Shown: positions 1 to 6,785, counted from the stretch's first letter. The stretch: 7,262 bases of DNA from Pararhizobium_B sp051960215 (GCA_051960215.1 JBQCEN010000039.1:1-7262); one strand, 5' to 3'. The notes: a model not told the origin generated them from the sequence alone. Translations and numbers: made by a program.

Positions 1-758
1 CGAAGCTGCGCATCCTCCACCACGAGAGCCCGTCTCCCTTCACGCCGCTCGGCGCCAAGGGTGTCGGCGAAGGCAACTCCATGTCGACGCCGGTCTGTAT
101 CGCCAACGCGGTGGCCGACGCGCTCGGAATCGAAGACGTAACGCTGCCGATCACGCCGGCCAAGATCGCCCCCCACGTCCACGGCGCGGAGCCGCAACCG
201 GCGAACCCGCCGGCACAAGCACCCAGGCCGTCGGCGGCGAAGGCCGGCGCGCGCCCGCTCACCGGGTCGGGCAAGGCCGTCGTCGCCGCCCCGCGGCAGA
301 AGATTTGGGACATGCTGCTCGACCCCGACATGCTGATGTCGGTGATCCCCGGTGCACACGGCGTGGAGAAGGTATCGAATACGGAATTCCGGGCCGACGT
401 GACGCTCGGCATCGGTCCGGTGAAGGGCCGCTACAAGGCGAAGATCTCCCTTTCCGACCTGAATGAGCCGGAATCGGTGACGCTTTCCGGCGCAACCGAA
501 GGCGCGCTGGGATCGGGCAGCGGCACAGGCCGCATCACGCTCGCCGAGGAAGACGGCAGGACGACAATCGCTTACGCCTACGAGGCGGAAGTGGGCGGCA
601 AGGTCGCTTCGATCGGCGGCCGGCTGCTCGACGGCGCGGCCAAGGTGGTGATCGGCCGGTTCTTCGACGCGCTGGCGGCGAAGGCTGGCGGCGGCGGTGG
701 GCGCCGTCTGCCCGGATCGTTCCGGCGCCTCCTGGCGATGGCGGGGATCGGCCGATGA
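1..758 (+). CDS. hmfA: 2-furoyl-CoA dehydrogenase large (molybdopterin) subunit, C-terminal part, fused to a CoxG-like SRPBCC domain (5' partial)
   Basis: The frame is open from nucleotide 3 to the TGA at 756-758, so the gene begins left of the window and 251 C-terminal residues are visible. The ATG at 81 is internal, because conserved sequence lies upstream of it. The first 45 or so residues are the end of a xanthine dehydrogenase/CoxL-type molybdenum hydroxylase: GAKGVGEGN (Glu codon at 69-71, the active-site base in this family) then a typical IANAVADALG helix. A Pro/Ala-rich linker (about 170-255) leads into an SRPBCC domain like CoxG (GSGKAVVAAPRQKIWDML onward, about 258-690), ending in a Gly/Arg-rich tail. 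Such subunits hydroxylate with water-derived oxygen in the cytoplasm; here the proposed substrate is 2-furoyl-CoA, inferred from the neighbours. Its stop overlaps the next start (ATGA). CO or another heteroaromatic thioester cannot be excluded, since the diagnostic active-site loop lies outside the window. Confidence 0.85.
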   Translation, partial: KLRILHHESPSPFTPLGAKGVGEGNSMSTPVCIANAVADALGIEDVTLPITPAKIAPHVHGAEPQPANPPAQAPRPSAAKAGARPLTGSGKAVVAAPRQKIWDMLLDPDMLMSVIPGAHGVEKVSNTEFRADVTLGIGPVKGRYKAKISLSDLNEPESVTLSGATEGALGSGSGTGRITLAEEDGRTTIAYAYEAEVGGKVASIGGRLLDGAAKVVIGRFFDALAAKAGGGGGRRLPGSFRRLLAMAGIGR

Positions 759-1582
759 AACCGGCGCCGTTCGACTATCTGCGGGCCAGAGATGCCGCCG
801 AGGCGCTCGACGCGTTGCGCTCGGAGGGCGACGACGCGCGCATCGTCGCCGGCGGCCAGTCGCTGATGCCGATGCTTGCGATGCGGCTGGCGCGGCCGAA
901 GCTCCTCGTCGACATCATGCATGTCGAGGAATTCAGTCGTATCGAGGACGACGGCAAGGCGCTGCGCATCGGCGCGGCGGTTCGTCAGGCCACGCTCGAG
1001 CGCCATGCGGATCTGTCGCGCCGCCAGCCGATGCTGGCGCGGGCGCTCGCCTGGGTTGGCCATGCGCAGACCCGCGCCCGCGGAACCGTATGCGGCTCGG
1101 TCGCCCATGCCGACCCCTCGGCCGAACTCCCGCTTTCGCTGGTGACCCTCGGCGGCAGCGTCCATCTGCGCACGCGCCGGAAACGCCGGACGCTTCCCGC
1201 CGCCGAGTTCTTCACCGGCATGATGGCGACCGGAAAGGGCGAGGACGAGATGATCGAGGCGGTGTCTTTTCCCGTCGCCAGGGCCGGCACTGGCTATGCC
1301 TTCGACGAAGTCGGCAGGAGCCACGGCGACTTTGCAATCGTCGCTTGTGCAGCGATGGTCGACGGCGATGGGGCCGTGCTTGGCATCGGCGGTGTCGCCG
1401 ACGTACCGGTCGTGCGGCGGTTGCCGCTGCCGGACGCGGCCGATTTCGAGGCGTCGCTCAACCAGTATGCGTGGGATCTCGGCGCGCGCGACGATCTTCA
1501 TGCCACGGGTCGCTACCGGCGCGATCTCGTGCGCCGGCTCGGCCGCAAGACGATCGAGGAGGCGATGCGATGCCGCGCCTGA
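755..1582 (+). CDS. hmfB: 2-furoyl-CoA dehydrogenase FAD-binding subunit (CoxM family)
   Basis: This 275-residue protein has the usual length and architecture of the flavin subunit of molybdenum hydroxylases. Two FAD-binding motifs are visible: AGGQS at residues 32-36, where CO dehydrogenase CoxM has its AGGHS, and RGTVCGSVAHADPSAE at 109-124, matching the TIGG motif except that Cys113 replaces a glycine. The C-terminal third fits the CoxM C-terminal domain. The subunit would pass electrons from the [2Fe-2S] subunit to an acceptor. The start at 755 overlaps the hmfA stop by 4 nt and has a GGGGA Shine-Dalgarno-like sequence at 743-747, 7 nt upstream. Its 3' end overlaps the following gene by 13 nt. 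Family assignment is firm; furoyl-CoA specificity is inferred from context. Confidence 0.88.
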   Translation: MKPAPFDYLRARDAAEALDALRSEGDDARIVAGGQSLMPMLAMRLARPKLLVDIMHVEEFSRIEDDGKALRIGAAVRQATLERHADLSRRQPMLARALAWVGHAQTRARGTVCGSVAHADPSAELPLSLVTLGGSVHLRTRRKRRTLPAAEFFTGMMATGKGEDEMIEAVSFPVARAGTGYAFDEVGRSHGDFAIVACAAMVDGDGAVLGIGGVADVPVVRRLPLPDAADFEASLNQYAWDLGARDDLHATGRYRRDLVRRLGRKTIEEAMRCRA

Positions 1583-2118
1583 GCGCGAAGGAAGAACACC
1601 GCGTGACGTTCACGCTGAACGGCAGGCCTGTCTCGGGCATGGCCGAGCCGCGCATGACGCTGAGCGATTTCCTGCGCCACCGGATCGGAGCGACAGGCAC
1701 GCATGTGGGCTGCGAGCACGGCGTGTGCGGAGCCTGCACGGTACAGATCGACGGCGGTCTCGCGCGCTCCTGCCTTGCGCTTGCGGTCCAGACGGACGGA
1801 TGCGACGTGCGCACCGTGGAGGCGCTGTCGCCGGACGGCGGTGCGACGCTCGGCGTCCTCCAGGAGGAGTTCCGCAACCATCATGGCCTGCAATGCGGCT
1901 TCTGCACGCCGGGGTTCCTGATGACGCTGGATGCGCTCTTCCGCGACCAGCCGGACGCGAGCGAGGACCGCGTTCGCGAAATGCTTTCGGGGCATCTGTG
2001 CCGCTGCACCGGCTATGCCCCCATCATGGAGGCGGCGCTCGCCGCACAGAAACGGTTGCGGGAGGCAAACGCGACGTCCGCCGCCCCCGACGTGACGCAG
2101 GAGGACGCAGATGCTTGA
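1570..2118 (+). CDS. hmfC: 2-furoyl-CoA dehydrogenase [2Fe-2S] subunit (CoxS family)
   Basis: A 182-residue small subunit of a molybdenum hydroxylase. All eight cluster ligands are present: Cys48, Cys53, Cys56 and Cys68 for the plant-ferredoxin-type N-terminal cluster (CEHGVCGAC...C), and Cys109, Cys112, Cys144 and Cys146 for the helical C-terminal cluster (CGFC...CRC). It relays electrons from the molybdenum site in the large subunit to the flavin subunit. The open frame extends back to 697, but that part is a shadow of hmfB. ATG 1570 is chosen because GAGGAGG lies at 1556-1562, 7 nt upstream, and the protein then has the normal N-terminus. The start lies inside hmfB (13-nt overlap) and the end overlaps the ligase start by 8 nt, pointing to translational coupling. 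The polar tail after the last cluster motif (about 30 residues) is somewhat long. Confidence 0.9.
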   Translation: MPRLSAKEEHRVTFTLNGRPVSGMAEPRMTLSDFLRHRIGATGTHVGCEHGVCGACTVQIDGGLARSCLALAVQTDGCDVRTVEALSPDGGATLGVLQEEFRNHHGLQCGFCTPGFLMTLDALFRDQPDASEDRVREMLSGHLCRCTGYAPIMEAALAAQKRLREANATSAAPDVTQEDADA

Positions 2119-3652
2119 CCTCGGTACGACCTTCCTGGCCGCTCTCGAGCGCGATCCGGATCGCGAGGCGATCGTCGATGGCGAGGTGCGGCTGAGCTAC
2201 GCCGAATGGTATGCCCGCATTTCCGCCCTCGTCACCTCGTTGGACGACTTGGGGCTGAAGCCGGGCGACCACCTCGTCAGCGTGCTGCGCAACCGGTGGC
2301 AGGCGGCCACGCTGCATTGGGCCTGCCAGTTCTCGGGCATCATCCTGACGCCGATCAACTGGCGTTCGAAATCGGACGAGGTCAGCTACGCCGTCCACGA
2401 TTCCGAAGCACGCGCGATCATCTATGAGGATTTTCCCGCAAAGGCCGTGCGCGGCGCGGGCCTCGACGGCGGCATCCGGCGCATCAACGTCGACGAGGGA
2501 CGCGAGGGCGAGTTGAGCTTCCTCGATCTGATCGAGGGCGGCGGGCCTGACGCGGCCCCGCGTGCCGACGCCGAGGCCTGGTCGTTGATGCTCTACACCT
2601 CCGGCACGACGTCGAAGCCGAAAGGCGTGCCGCGCCGACAGCGCGCCGAGCGTGCCGCCGCCGTCGCCCATGTCGCGCAGAACCTCTACGGCTACGGCGA
2701 ACGCACGCTCGGTGTGATGCCGCTCTACCACACGATGGGCGTGCGCTCGCTGCTCGCTTCTGCGCTCATCAACGGCACGTTCGTTTGCATGCCCAAATTC
2801 GACGCAGGCGAGGCCATCGGCCTGATCGAGAAGGAGAAGATCGATAATCTCTATCTCGTGCCCACCCTTTACCACGACATCGTTCACCATCCGGACTTCG
2901 CCCCCGATCGGGTCCGGTCGGCCCGTAAGCTTGGCTTTGCCGGCGCACCCATGACCGATGGCCTGCTGCGACATCTCGACCGGCTGTTTTCGCCGGACCT
3001 TCTCGTCAACCACTACGGCTCGTCGGAGATATACACCTGCACGATCGACCAGAATGCGCGCCACAAGCCTGGCAGTGCCGGAAAGTCCGGCATCAACCAG
3101 ATCATCCGGGTCGTCGCGCTGGATACGCAGGATCCGGACGACGTCCTGCCGCGCGGTGAGGAAGGCCAGGTCATCGCGCTGCTTGCCGGTGACGAGGCCT
3201 TCGAGGGGTACTGGCGCCGTCCCGAGGCGAACGAGAAATCGCTGCACAAGGGTTGGTTCTTCAGTTCCGACACCGGCTATTTCGACGAGGACGGCGATCT
3301 GTTCGTCACCGGCCGGCTCGACGACATGATCATCTCCGGCGGCGAGAACGTTTCGCCGGTCGAGGTCGAAAGCCTGCTGTCGCTGCATCCGGCGGTTTCC
3401 GAGGTGGCGGTCGTCGGCCTTCCCGATCAACGTTGGGGCAAGATCGTCACCGCCTTCATCGACGCCAGCGCGCCGGTGACGGCGGAAGAACTCGACGCCT
3501 ATTGCTCGAGTTCTTCGCTTGCCAACTTCAAGCGGCCGAGGACGTTCGTCTTCGTCCGAGAAATTCCGAAGTCTCCCGTCGGCAAGCTGCTCCGCCGCAA
3601 GCTCGTCGCCGGCGAATACGAAACCGTTCCATCCGAAGCGAAGGCTGAATAA
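2111..3652 (+). CDS. hmfD: AMP-forming acyl-CoA ligase, probable 2-furoate-CoA ligase
   Basis: A 513-residue enzyme of the ANL adenylating superfamily, full length. Visible motifs are the phosphate loop YTSGTTSKPKGV (162-173), the YGSSE adenine/acid-binding motif (302-306), the hinge region GRLDDMIISGGENVSP (from residue 401), and the C-terminal KSPVGK in which Lys492 is the expected catalytic lysine. It would activate a carboxylic acid with ATP and CoA through an acyl-adenylate. 2-Furoate is proposed because the gene sits directly between the three dehydrogenase subunits and a crotonase, as in known hmf clusters. AGGAGG at 2099-2104 lies 6 nt before the start. Position 177 is Gln where many ANL enzymes have His shortly after the phosphate loop. 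An aromatic or other short-chain acid ligase is the main alternative. Confidence 0.85.
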   Translation: MLDLGTTFLAALERDPDREAIVDGEVRLSYAEWYARISALVTSLDDLGLKPGDHLVSVLRNRWQAATLHWACQFSGIILTPINWRSKSDEVSYAVHDSEARAIIYEDFPAKAVRGAGLDGGIRRINVDEGREGELSFLDLIEGGGPDAAPRADAEAWSLMLYTSGTTSKPKGVPRRQRAERAAAVAHVAQNLYGYGERTLGVMPLYHTMGVRSLLASALINGTFVCMPKFDAGEAIGLIEKEKIDNLYLVPTLYHDIVHHPDFAPDRVRSARKLGFAGAPMTDGLLRHLDRLFSPDLLVNHYGSSEIYTCTIDQNARHKPGSAGKSGINQIIRVVALDTQDPDDVLPRGEEGQVIALLAGDEAFEGYWRRPEANEKSLHKGWFFSSDTGYFDEDGDLFVTGRLDDMIISGGENVSPVEVESLLSLHPAVSEVAVVGLPDQRWGKIVTAFIDASAPVTAEELDAYCSSSSLANFKRPRTFVFVREIPKSPVGKLLRRKLVAGEYETVPSEAKAE

Positions 3653-3654
3653 GT

Positions 3655-4440
3655 ATGTCCGATCCCTATTCCAACCTCGACGGGTTTACGGTCGAGCTCG
3701 ACGCGGCCGAGCAGCGCGGCGACATCATCCTGGACCGCGGTGACTTCAACACGATCAGCATGAAGCAGCGCGACCAGCTGAAGGCGGCTTTCGAGGCGCT
3801 GGATGCAGACGACCGTGTCCGCGTCATCGTGCTTCGCGCGATCGGCCAGCACTTCTCGTCCGGCGGCTACATCATGGGCTTCCTCGAAGCCACGCCCGAG
3901 CACGTGTCGAAGCTCGCCTGGAACATCGCCGCGCCGGCGCGCTGCGAGAAGCCGGTGATCGCCGCCAACCGAGGCTACTGCTTCGGCGTCGGCTTTGAAA
4001 TTTCGCTCGCCTGCGACTTCCGCCTCGTCACCGAGACAACCCAATACGCCCTTCCCGAGCAGAAGCTTGGCCAGATTCCTGGTTCGGGCGGCTCGGCGCG
4101 CCTGCAGAAGATCGTCGGCATCACGCGGACCAAGGACATCGTCATGCGCTCGCGCCGCATCAACGGCCAGCAGGCCTACGACTGGGGCATCGCCACCGAG
4201 ATTGTCCCCGATGGCGGACTGGAGGCGGCGACCGACAAACTGGTGAAGGAACTGGTCGGCTTCTCGCCGCTCGCGCAGCGCACGGCTAAGAAGCTGCTCA
4301 ACGACACCGAAGACGCGTCGCTTGCAACCGCGATCGAACTCGAAGGCCACTGCTACAGCCGCCTGCGCTCGTCGGAAGACTTCGCCGAAGGCGTGAAGGC
4401 GTTCCACGAGAAGCGCAAGCCTGCCTTCAAAGGCCTATAG
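3655..4440 (+). CDS. hmfE: Crotonase-family enzyme, probable 2-oxoglutaroyl-CoA hydrolase
   Basis: A 261-residue enoyl-CoA hydratase/isomerase family protein of normal length. The oxyanion-hole segments are HFSSGGYI (66-73) and RGYCFGVGFEISLACD (106-121). Both positions of the hydratase glutamate pair are kept: Glu115 in GVGFE and Glu135 in LPEQKLGQIPGSGG. The usual AG-D and GGG patterns of the oxyanion loops are altered to SSGG and FGVG, consistent with a divergent activity. In hmf clusters this gene is assigned the conversion of hydroxylated furoyl-CoA to 2-oxoglutaroyl-CoA and/or its hydrolysis to 2-oxoglutarate. The gene starts 2 nt after the ligase stop with an AAGG at 3641-3644, so it is clearly cotranscribed. 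Crotonase membership is certain; the reaction is inferred from position. Confidence 0.85.
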   Translation: MSDPYSNLDGFTVELDAAEQRGDIILDRGDFNTISMKQRDQLKAAFEALDADDRVRVIVLRAIGQHFSSGGYIMGFLEATPEHVSKLAWNIAAPARCEKPVIAANRGYCFGVGFEISLACDFRLVTETTQYALPEQKLGQIPGSGGSARLQKIVGITRTKDIVMRSRRINGQQAYDWGIATEIVPDGGLEAATDKLVKELVGFSPLAQRTAKKLLNDTEDASLATAIELEGHCYSRLRSSEDFAEGVKAFHEKRKPAFKGL

Positions 4441-4443
4441 AGA

Positions 4444-4965
4444 ATGGGGCTGGTGCAGGCGGTTCTGCACCTGCATCTTGTCGCAATGACGCAGCCCGAC
4501 ACGAACTTGAAGCCCGATCGCTATTTCGACGATCTCGCCGTCGGCGAGCGCTGGCAAGGGCGTGACATCCACGTGACCGAGGAGGAGATCGTCCGCTTCG
4601 CCCGCGCCTACGATCCGCAGCCGATGCACGCCGACCCCGATGCCGCCGCCGATGGCCGCTTCGGCGGCGTGATCGCCAGCGGATGGAACGTGGCCGCCCT
4701 CGTCATGCGTGACAATGTCGATACGAGCCCGACGGGTTCGGCTCCGATGCTCGGCATGGAAGTCGAAAGGCTCCGCTGGCTGCGTCCCGTGCGCGCCGGC
4801 GACGTCCTTCGCGCGCAGCGGGAGATCACCGGCCTGCGGTTGTCCCGCAGCAAGCCTGATCGCGGGATCGTGCGGATGAAGACCGACGTCACCAATCAGG
4901 AGGGCGACCAGGTCATGACCTTCTCGGTCGTGATGCAGTTGCCGGTGCGCCCAGCCGCGGACTGA
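4444..4965 (+). CDS. MaoC-like (hot-dog fold) acyl-CoA hydratase
   Basis: A MaoC/R-specific hydratase-type single hot-dog protein. The signature runs from the YDPQPMHAD segment into GRFGGVIASGW; its Asp and His, spaced five residues apart, form the catalytic pair of the family. Two starts are possible. ATG 4444 is 3 nt after the hmfE stop with AAAGG at 4429-4433 and gives 173 residues. ATG 4486 gives 159 residues with a more family-like N-terminus (MTQPDTNLKPDRYFDDL) but no clear ribosome site; numbered from it, the pair is Asp43 and His48. The extra 14 residues are encoded across a hairpin, so 4486 may be real. It likely hydrates an unsaturated or tautomerised CoA thioester of the furoate route; this is inference, and I do not know it as part of the classical hmfABCDE set. 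Its stop lies in a shared terminator hairpin. Confidence 0.85.
   Translation: MGLVQAVLHLHLVAMTQPDTNLKPDRYFDDLAVGERWQGRDIHVTEEEIVRFARAYDPQPMHADPDAAADGRFGGVIASGWNVAALVMRDNVDTSPTGSAPMLGMEVERLRWLRPVRAGDVLRAQREITGLRLSRSKPDRGIVRMKTDVTNQEGDQVMTFSVVMQLPVRPAAD
4452..4471 (+). other. Hairpin between hmfE and the maoC-like gene
   Basis: GGTGCAG (4452-4458) pairs perfectly with CTGCACC (4465-4471) around a 6-nt loop. A competing pairing, TGCAGG (4454-4459) with CCTGCA (4470-4475), is also possible. No T-tract follows, so it is not a classical terminator. It could affect start choice or relative expression of the hydratase gene, or be chance. Confidence 0.4.
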
Positions 4966-4987
4966 ATTTCCGCTGCTTTCAGTCCGT
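4957..4987. terminator. Candidate bidirectional terminator hairpin between convergent genes
   Basis: CGGACTGAA (4958-4966) pairs perfectly with TTCAGTCCG (4978-4986), a 9-bp stem with an 11-nt loop and a possible G-T pair at 4957/4987. The maoC stop TGA (4963-4965) and the ubiX stop (4979-4981 on the minus strand) both lie in the stem. On the + side a TTTT run follows at 4993-4996, after a second small dyad AGTCCG-T-CGGACT (4981-4993). There is no T-run on the minus side. Position between converging operons supports a termination role. Confidence 0.5.
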
Positions 4988-5551
4988 CGGACTTTTCCAC
5001 CGCTTGACGAGCTTGGCATCGATCTCGAAGAGGTCGAGCACGCGTCCGACGGTATGATCGATCATATCTTCCAGGCTTTCCGGCCGGGAATAAAAGGCCG
5101 GGACCGGCGGGGCGATGATCGCCCCCATCTCCGACAGTTGCGTCATCGCACGAAGATGCCCGGTATGAAGCGGCGTCTCGCGCGTCATCAGAACAAGCCG
5201 GCGGCGCTCCTTCAGCACGACGTCGGCGGCGCGCGTCAGCAGGCCGGACGTCGTGCCGGCGGCAAGCTCGGCCATCGACTTCATCGAACAGGGCGCGACC
5301 ACCATGCCGCGCGTGCGAAAGGAGCCCGAGGAGATCGAGGCGCCGATATCGGACTGGGCGTGCACATGCGTCGCCAGAGCCTTGATGTCGGCGATCTTGC
5401 GGTCGGTCTCGTGCGCGATCGTCACTTCGCCGGACTTGGAAAGGACGAGATGCGTCTCGATGTCCAGGTCGCGCAGCACTTCGAGCATGCGGATGCCGTA
5501 GATGACGCCCGACGCTCCCGAGATACCGACGATCAGGGGTCTGGTGCTCAT
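4979..5551 (-). CDS. hmfG: UbiX-type flavin prenyltransferase, partner of the UbiD decarboxylase
   Basis: A 190-residue UbiX/Pad1-family protein with the flavin-binding Rossmann start GISGASG (9-15), SSGSF (74-78), the APCS motif (86-89), and the conserved LKERRRLVLMTRETPLH block (113-129) followed by PPVPAFY (148-154). UbiX enzymes attach a dimethylallyl group to FMN to make prenylated FMN, the cofactor of UbiD decarboxylases. The UbiD-type gene at the right edge is the obvious client, so hmfG is used rather than ubiX. The gene is last in a minus-strand unit, 5 nt after the aldehyde dehydrogenase remnant. The only Shine-Dalgarno-like bases (AGGA, 5552-5555) touch the start codon with no spacer, so translation may depend on coupling to the upstream frame. 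Family assignment is very secure; a general role serving other UbiD proteins is possible. Confidence 0.92.
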   Translation of the reverse strand: MSTRPLIVGISGASGVIYGIRMLEVLRDLDIETHLVLSKSGEVTIAHETDRKIADIKALATHVHAQSDIGASISSGSFRTRGMVVAPCSMKSMAELAAGTTSGLLTRAADVVLKERRRLVLMTRETPLHTGHLRAMTQLSEMGAIIAPPVPAFYSRPESLEDMIDHTVGRVLDLFEIDAKLVKRWKSPTD

Positions 5552-5556
5552 TCCTG

Positions 5557-5781
5557 CTACACCACGCTCGGCGCCTGATGGATGTGCTTGAGTCCCGTGA
5601 AATCGGCGAGCGCGTCGTAGCCGTGAATCCGCCCGATCCCGCGCTGACGAGAGCCGGCCATCTCGGCCTCGGCGAAGAGCTTGTTGTGGCCCACAGCTTC
5701 GTCCGTCGCCGGATCGATGCTCTCCGCGTTTGGATCGCCCGATGCCGTCCCGTCGATCCAGTGCTGCGCGATTAATGCCAT
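5557..5781 (-). pseudogene. Internally deleted aldehyde dehydrogenase remnant (N- and C-terminal ends joined in frame)
   Basis: This 74-codon frame (ATG at 5781, TAG at 5557) reads as the two ends of an NAD(P)-dependent aldehyde dehydrogenase. Residues 1-30 (QHWIDGTASGDPNAESIDPATDEAVG) match the usual N-terminal start, and residues from HNKLFAEAE onward (HNKLFAEAEMAGSRQRGIGRIHG, then DALADFTGLKHIHQ) match the usual C-terminal end. The NAD-binding domain, catalytic Cys and Glu, and everything between (roughly 400 residues in a normal enzyme) are absent, yet the frame is preserved. It cannot be a working dehydrogenase. The parent enzyme would have suited oxidation of furfural or a hydroxymethylfurfural-derived aldehyde. 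It starts 39 nt after the lysR stop and ends 5 nt before ubiX, so it may survive as a translated leader for ubiX. An assembly collapse is the main alternative to a genuine deletion. Confidence 0.8.
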
Positions 5782-5820
5782 CGTCGTCTTTCGCTTTCCG
5801 ATAGGCTTGTATCCAAAGGG

Positions 5821-6777
5821 CTAGCGTGTCGTCGGCGTCGCGTCGAATAATGTCGGCTTATCGCCGGGATCACCCGGCGTGATGCCGCTTCCGACGGCGA
5901 TCTCCACGTGCTCGCGCAAGCGCTTGATGAAGGCGTCGGCGGCGGGTGTCAGCGGATGGCGTGGATGATGGATGATCGCCAGCTGACGCGTCATCCGAGG
6001 ACTGATCGCACGGGCGGCCAGTTCGCCGGCGGCGAGGCCCTTGTAAACGGCCAGGCTCGGCAGGATTGTCGCCCATTCGCTGCGCGCGACGACCTCGCAG
6101 ATACCCTGGATCGAATCCATCTCAAGCTGCAGGTCGAGGGCGACGTCGCGGGCTTCAAAGTGGCGGTCGAGTTCGGCTCGCAGGCCGTGTCGGCGGGACG
6201 GCAGGATCAGCTTGGCCTGCTGCAGCTCCTTGAAGCCGATCGGACCGCCGCCGCTCCCGGGTGCGGCCGCAGTGACGTAGACCATCTGCTCCTCGACCAG
6301 CGGCTCGAGGATCGCGCCGAGGCGTCGCGGCGGCTTGTTGATCACCGCGAAGTCGACGGCGTCCTGGTTGACGAGGTCGATGAAGGTCGAGCTGTAACCG
6401 TCGACGACCACGACCTCGACTTCCGGAAAGTCGCGCGCGAAGGCTGTCAGCATGTCCGGCACGAGGCTCGCCGCGAGGGATGCGAGCATGCCGATGGTGA
6501 TGCGGCCGGAAATCACTCCGGAGAGCTTCGCCATGTGCTCGCGCGCCAGCGTCAGATTGCGCAGAACCGGCACGACGAGCCGGTGCAGCGTGCGACCGGC
6601 GGCCGTCGGCACCATCGCCTTCGAGCGGCGTTCGAACAGCTTCTGGCCGAGGTCGCCTTCGAGCTTCGCGATCTGCATCGAGACGGCAGGCTGGACGACG
6701 TTCAGCCGATTGGCCGCCCGCGTGACGCTGCCCTCTTCGTAAAGCGCGACGAAATAGCTGATCTGACGGAAATCCAT
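5821..6777 (-). CDS. LysR-type transcriptional regulator
   Basis: A LysR family regulator of 318 residues. The N-terminal winged helix-turn-helix is clear (MDFRQISYFVALYEEGSVT, then RAANRLNVVQPAVSMQIAKLE, residues 1 to about 60), followed by LFERRSKAMVPTAAGR and a linker helix, then a two-lobe effector-binding domain from about residue 90. The frame also has upstream ATGs at 6795 and 6792, but ATG 6777 is preferred: GGGAG lies 8 nt upstream (6786-6790), MDFRQ is the standard family start, and the longer version would run into the palindromic operator. It is divergent from hmfF and heads the minus-strand unit with the aldehyde dehydrogenase remnant and ubiX. It probably senses a furan acid or its CoA thioester and controls both directions, comparable to HmfR-type regulators; the ligand is unknown. 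Confidence 0.9.
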   Translation of the reverse strand: MDFRQISYFVALYEEGSVTRAANRLNVVQPAVSMQIAKLEGDLGQKLFERRSKAMVPTAAGRTLHRLVVPVLRNLTLAREHMAKLSGVISGRITIGMLASLAASLVPDMLTAFARDFPEVEVVVVDGYSSTFIDLVNQDAVDFAVINKPPRRLGAILEPLVEEQMVYVTAAAPGSGGGPIGFKELQQAKLILPSRRHGLRAELDRHFEARDVALDLQLEMDSIQGICEVVARSEWATILPSLAVYKGLAAGELAARAISPRMTRQLAIIHHPRHPLTPAADAFIKRLREHVEIAVGSGITPGDPGDKPTLFDATPTTR

Positions 6778-6785
6778 TGCCCGTG

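Noticed and set aside
578..1501. 307-codon minus-strand open frame
   Set aside because: Antisense shadow of hmfA/hmfB with no recognisable domain.
697..1569. Upstream extension of the hmfC frame
   Set aside because: It overlaps nearly all of hmfB and has no CoxS-like sequence; the ribosome site before ATG 1570 and normal family length set the start.
1..2118. Aerobic CO dehydrogenase (coxLMS) reading of the three hydroxylase subunits
   Set aside because: The subunits are of the same superfamily and a CoxG domain is present, but the gene order (large, FAD, FeS), the following acyl-CoA ligase and crotonase, and the UbiD/UbiX genes point to furoyl-CoA. The CO-specific active-site loop is outside the window, so this is not strictly excluded.
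2024..3430. 468-codon open frame on the minus strand
   Set aside because: It lies antisense to the ligase, whose motifs are unmistakable, and its composition is what GC-rich codon bias produces on the opposite strand.
3499..4407. 302-codon minus-strand open frame
   Set aside because: Antisense to hmfE, whose crotonase motifs are clear; no family resemblance seen.
5054..5578. 174-codon + strand open frame
   Set aside because: Antisense to ubiX, with Arg/Gly/His-rich low-information composition.
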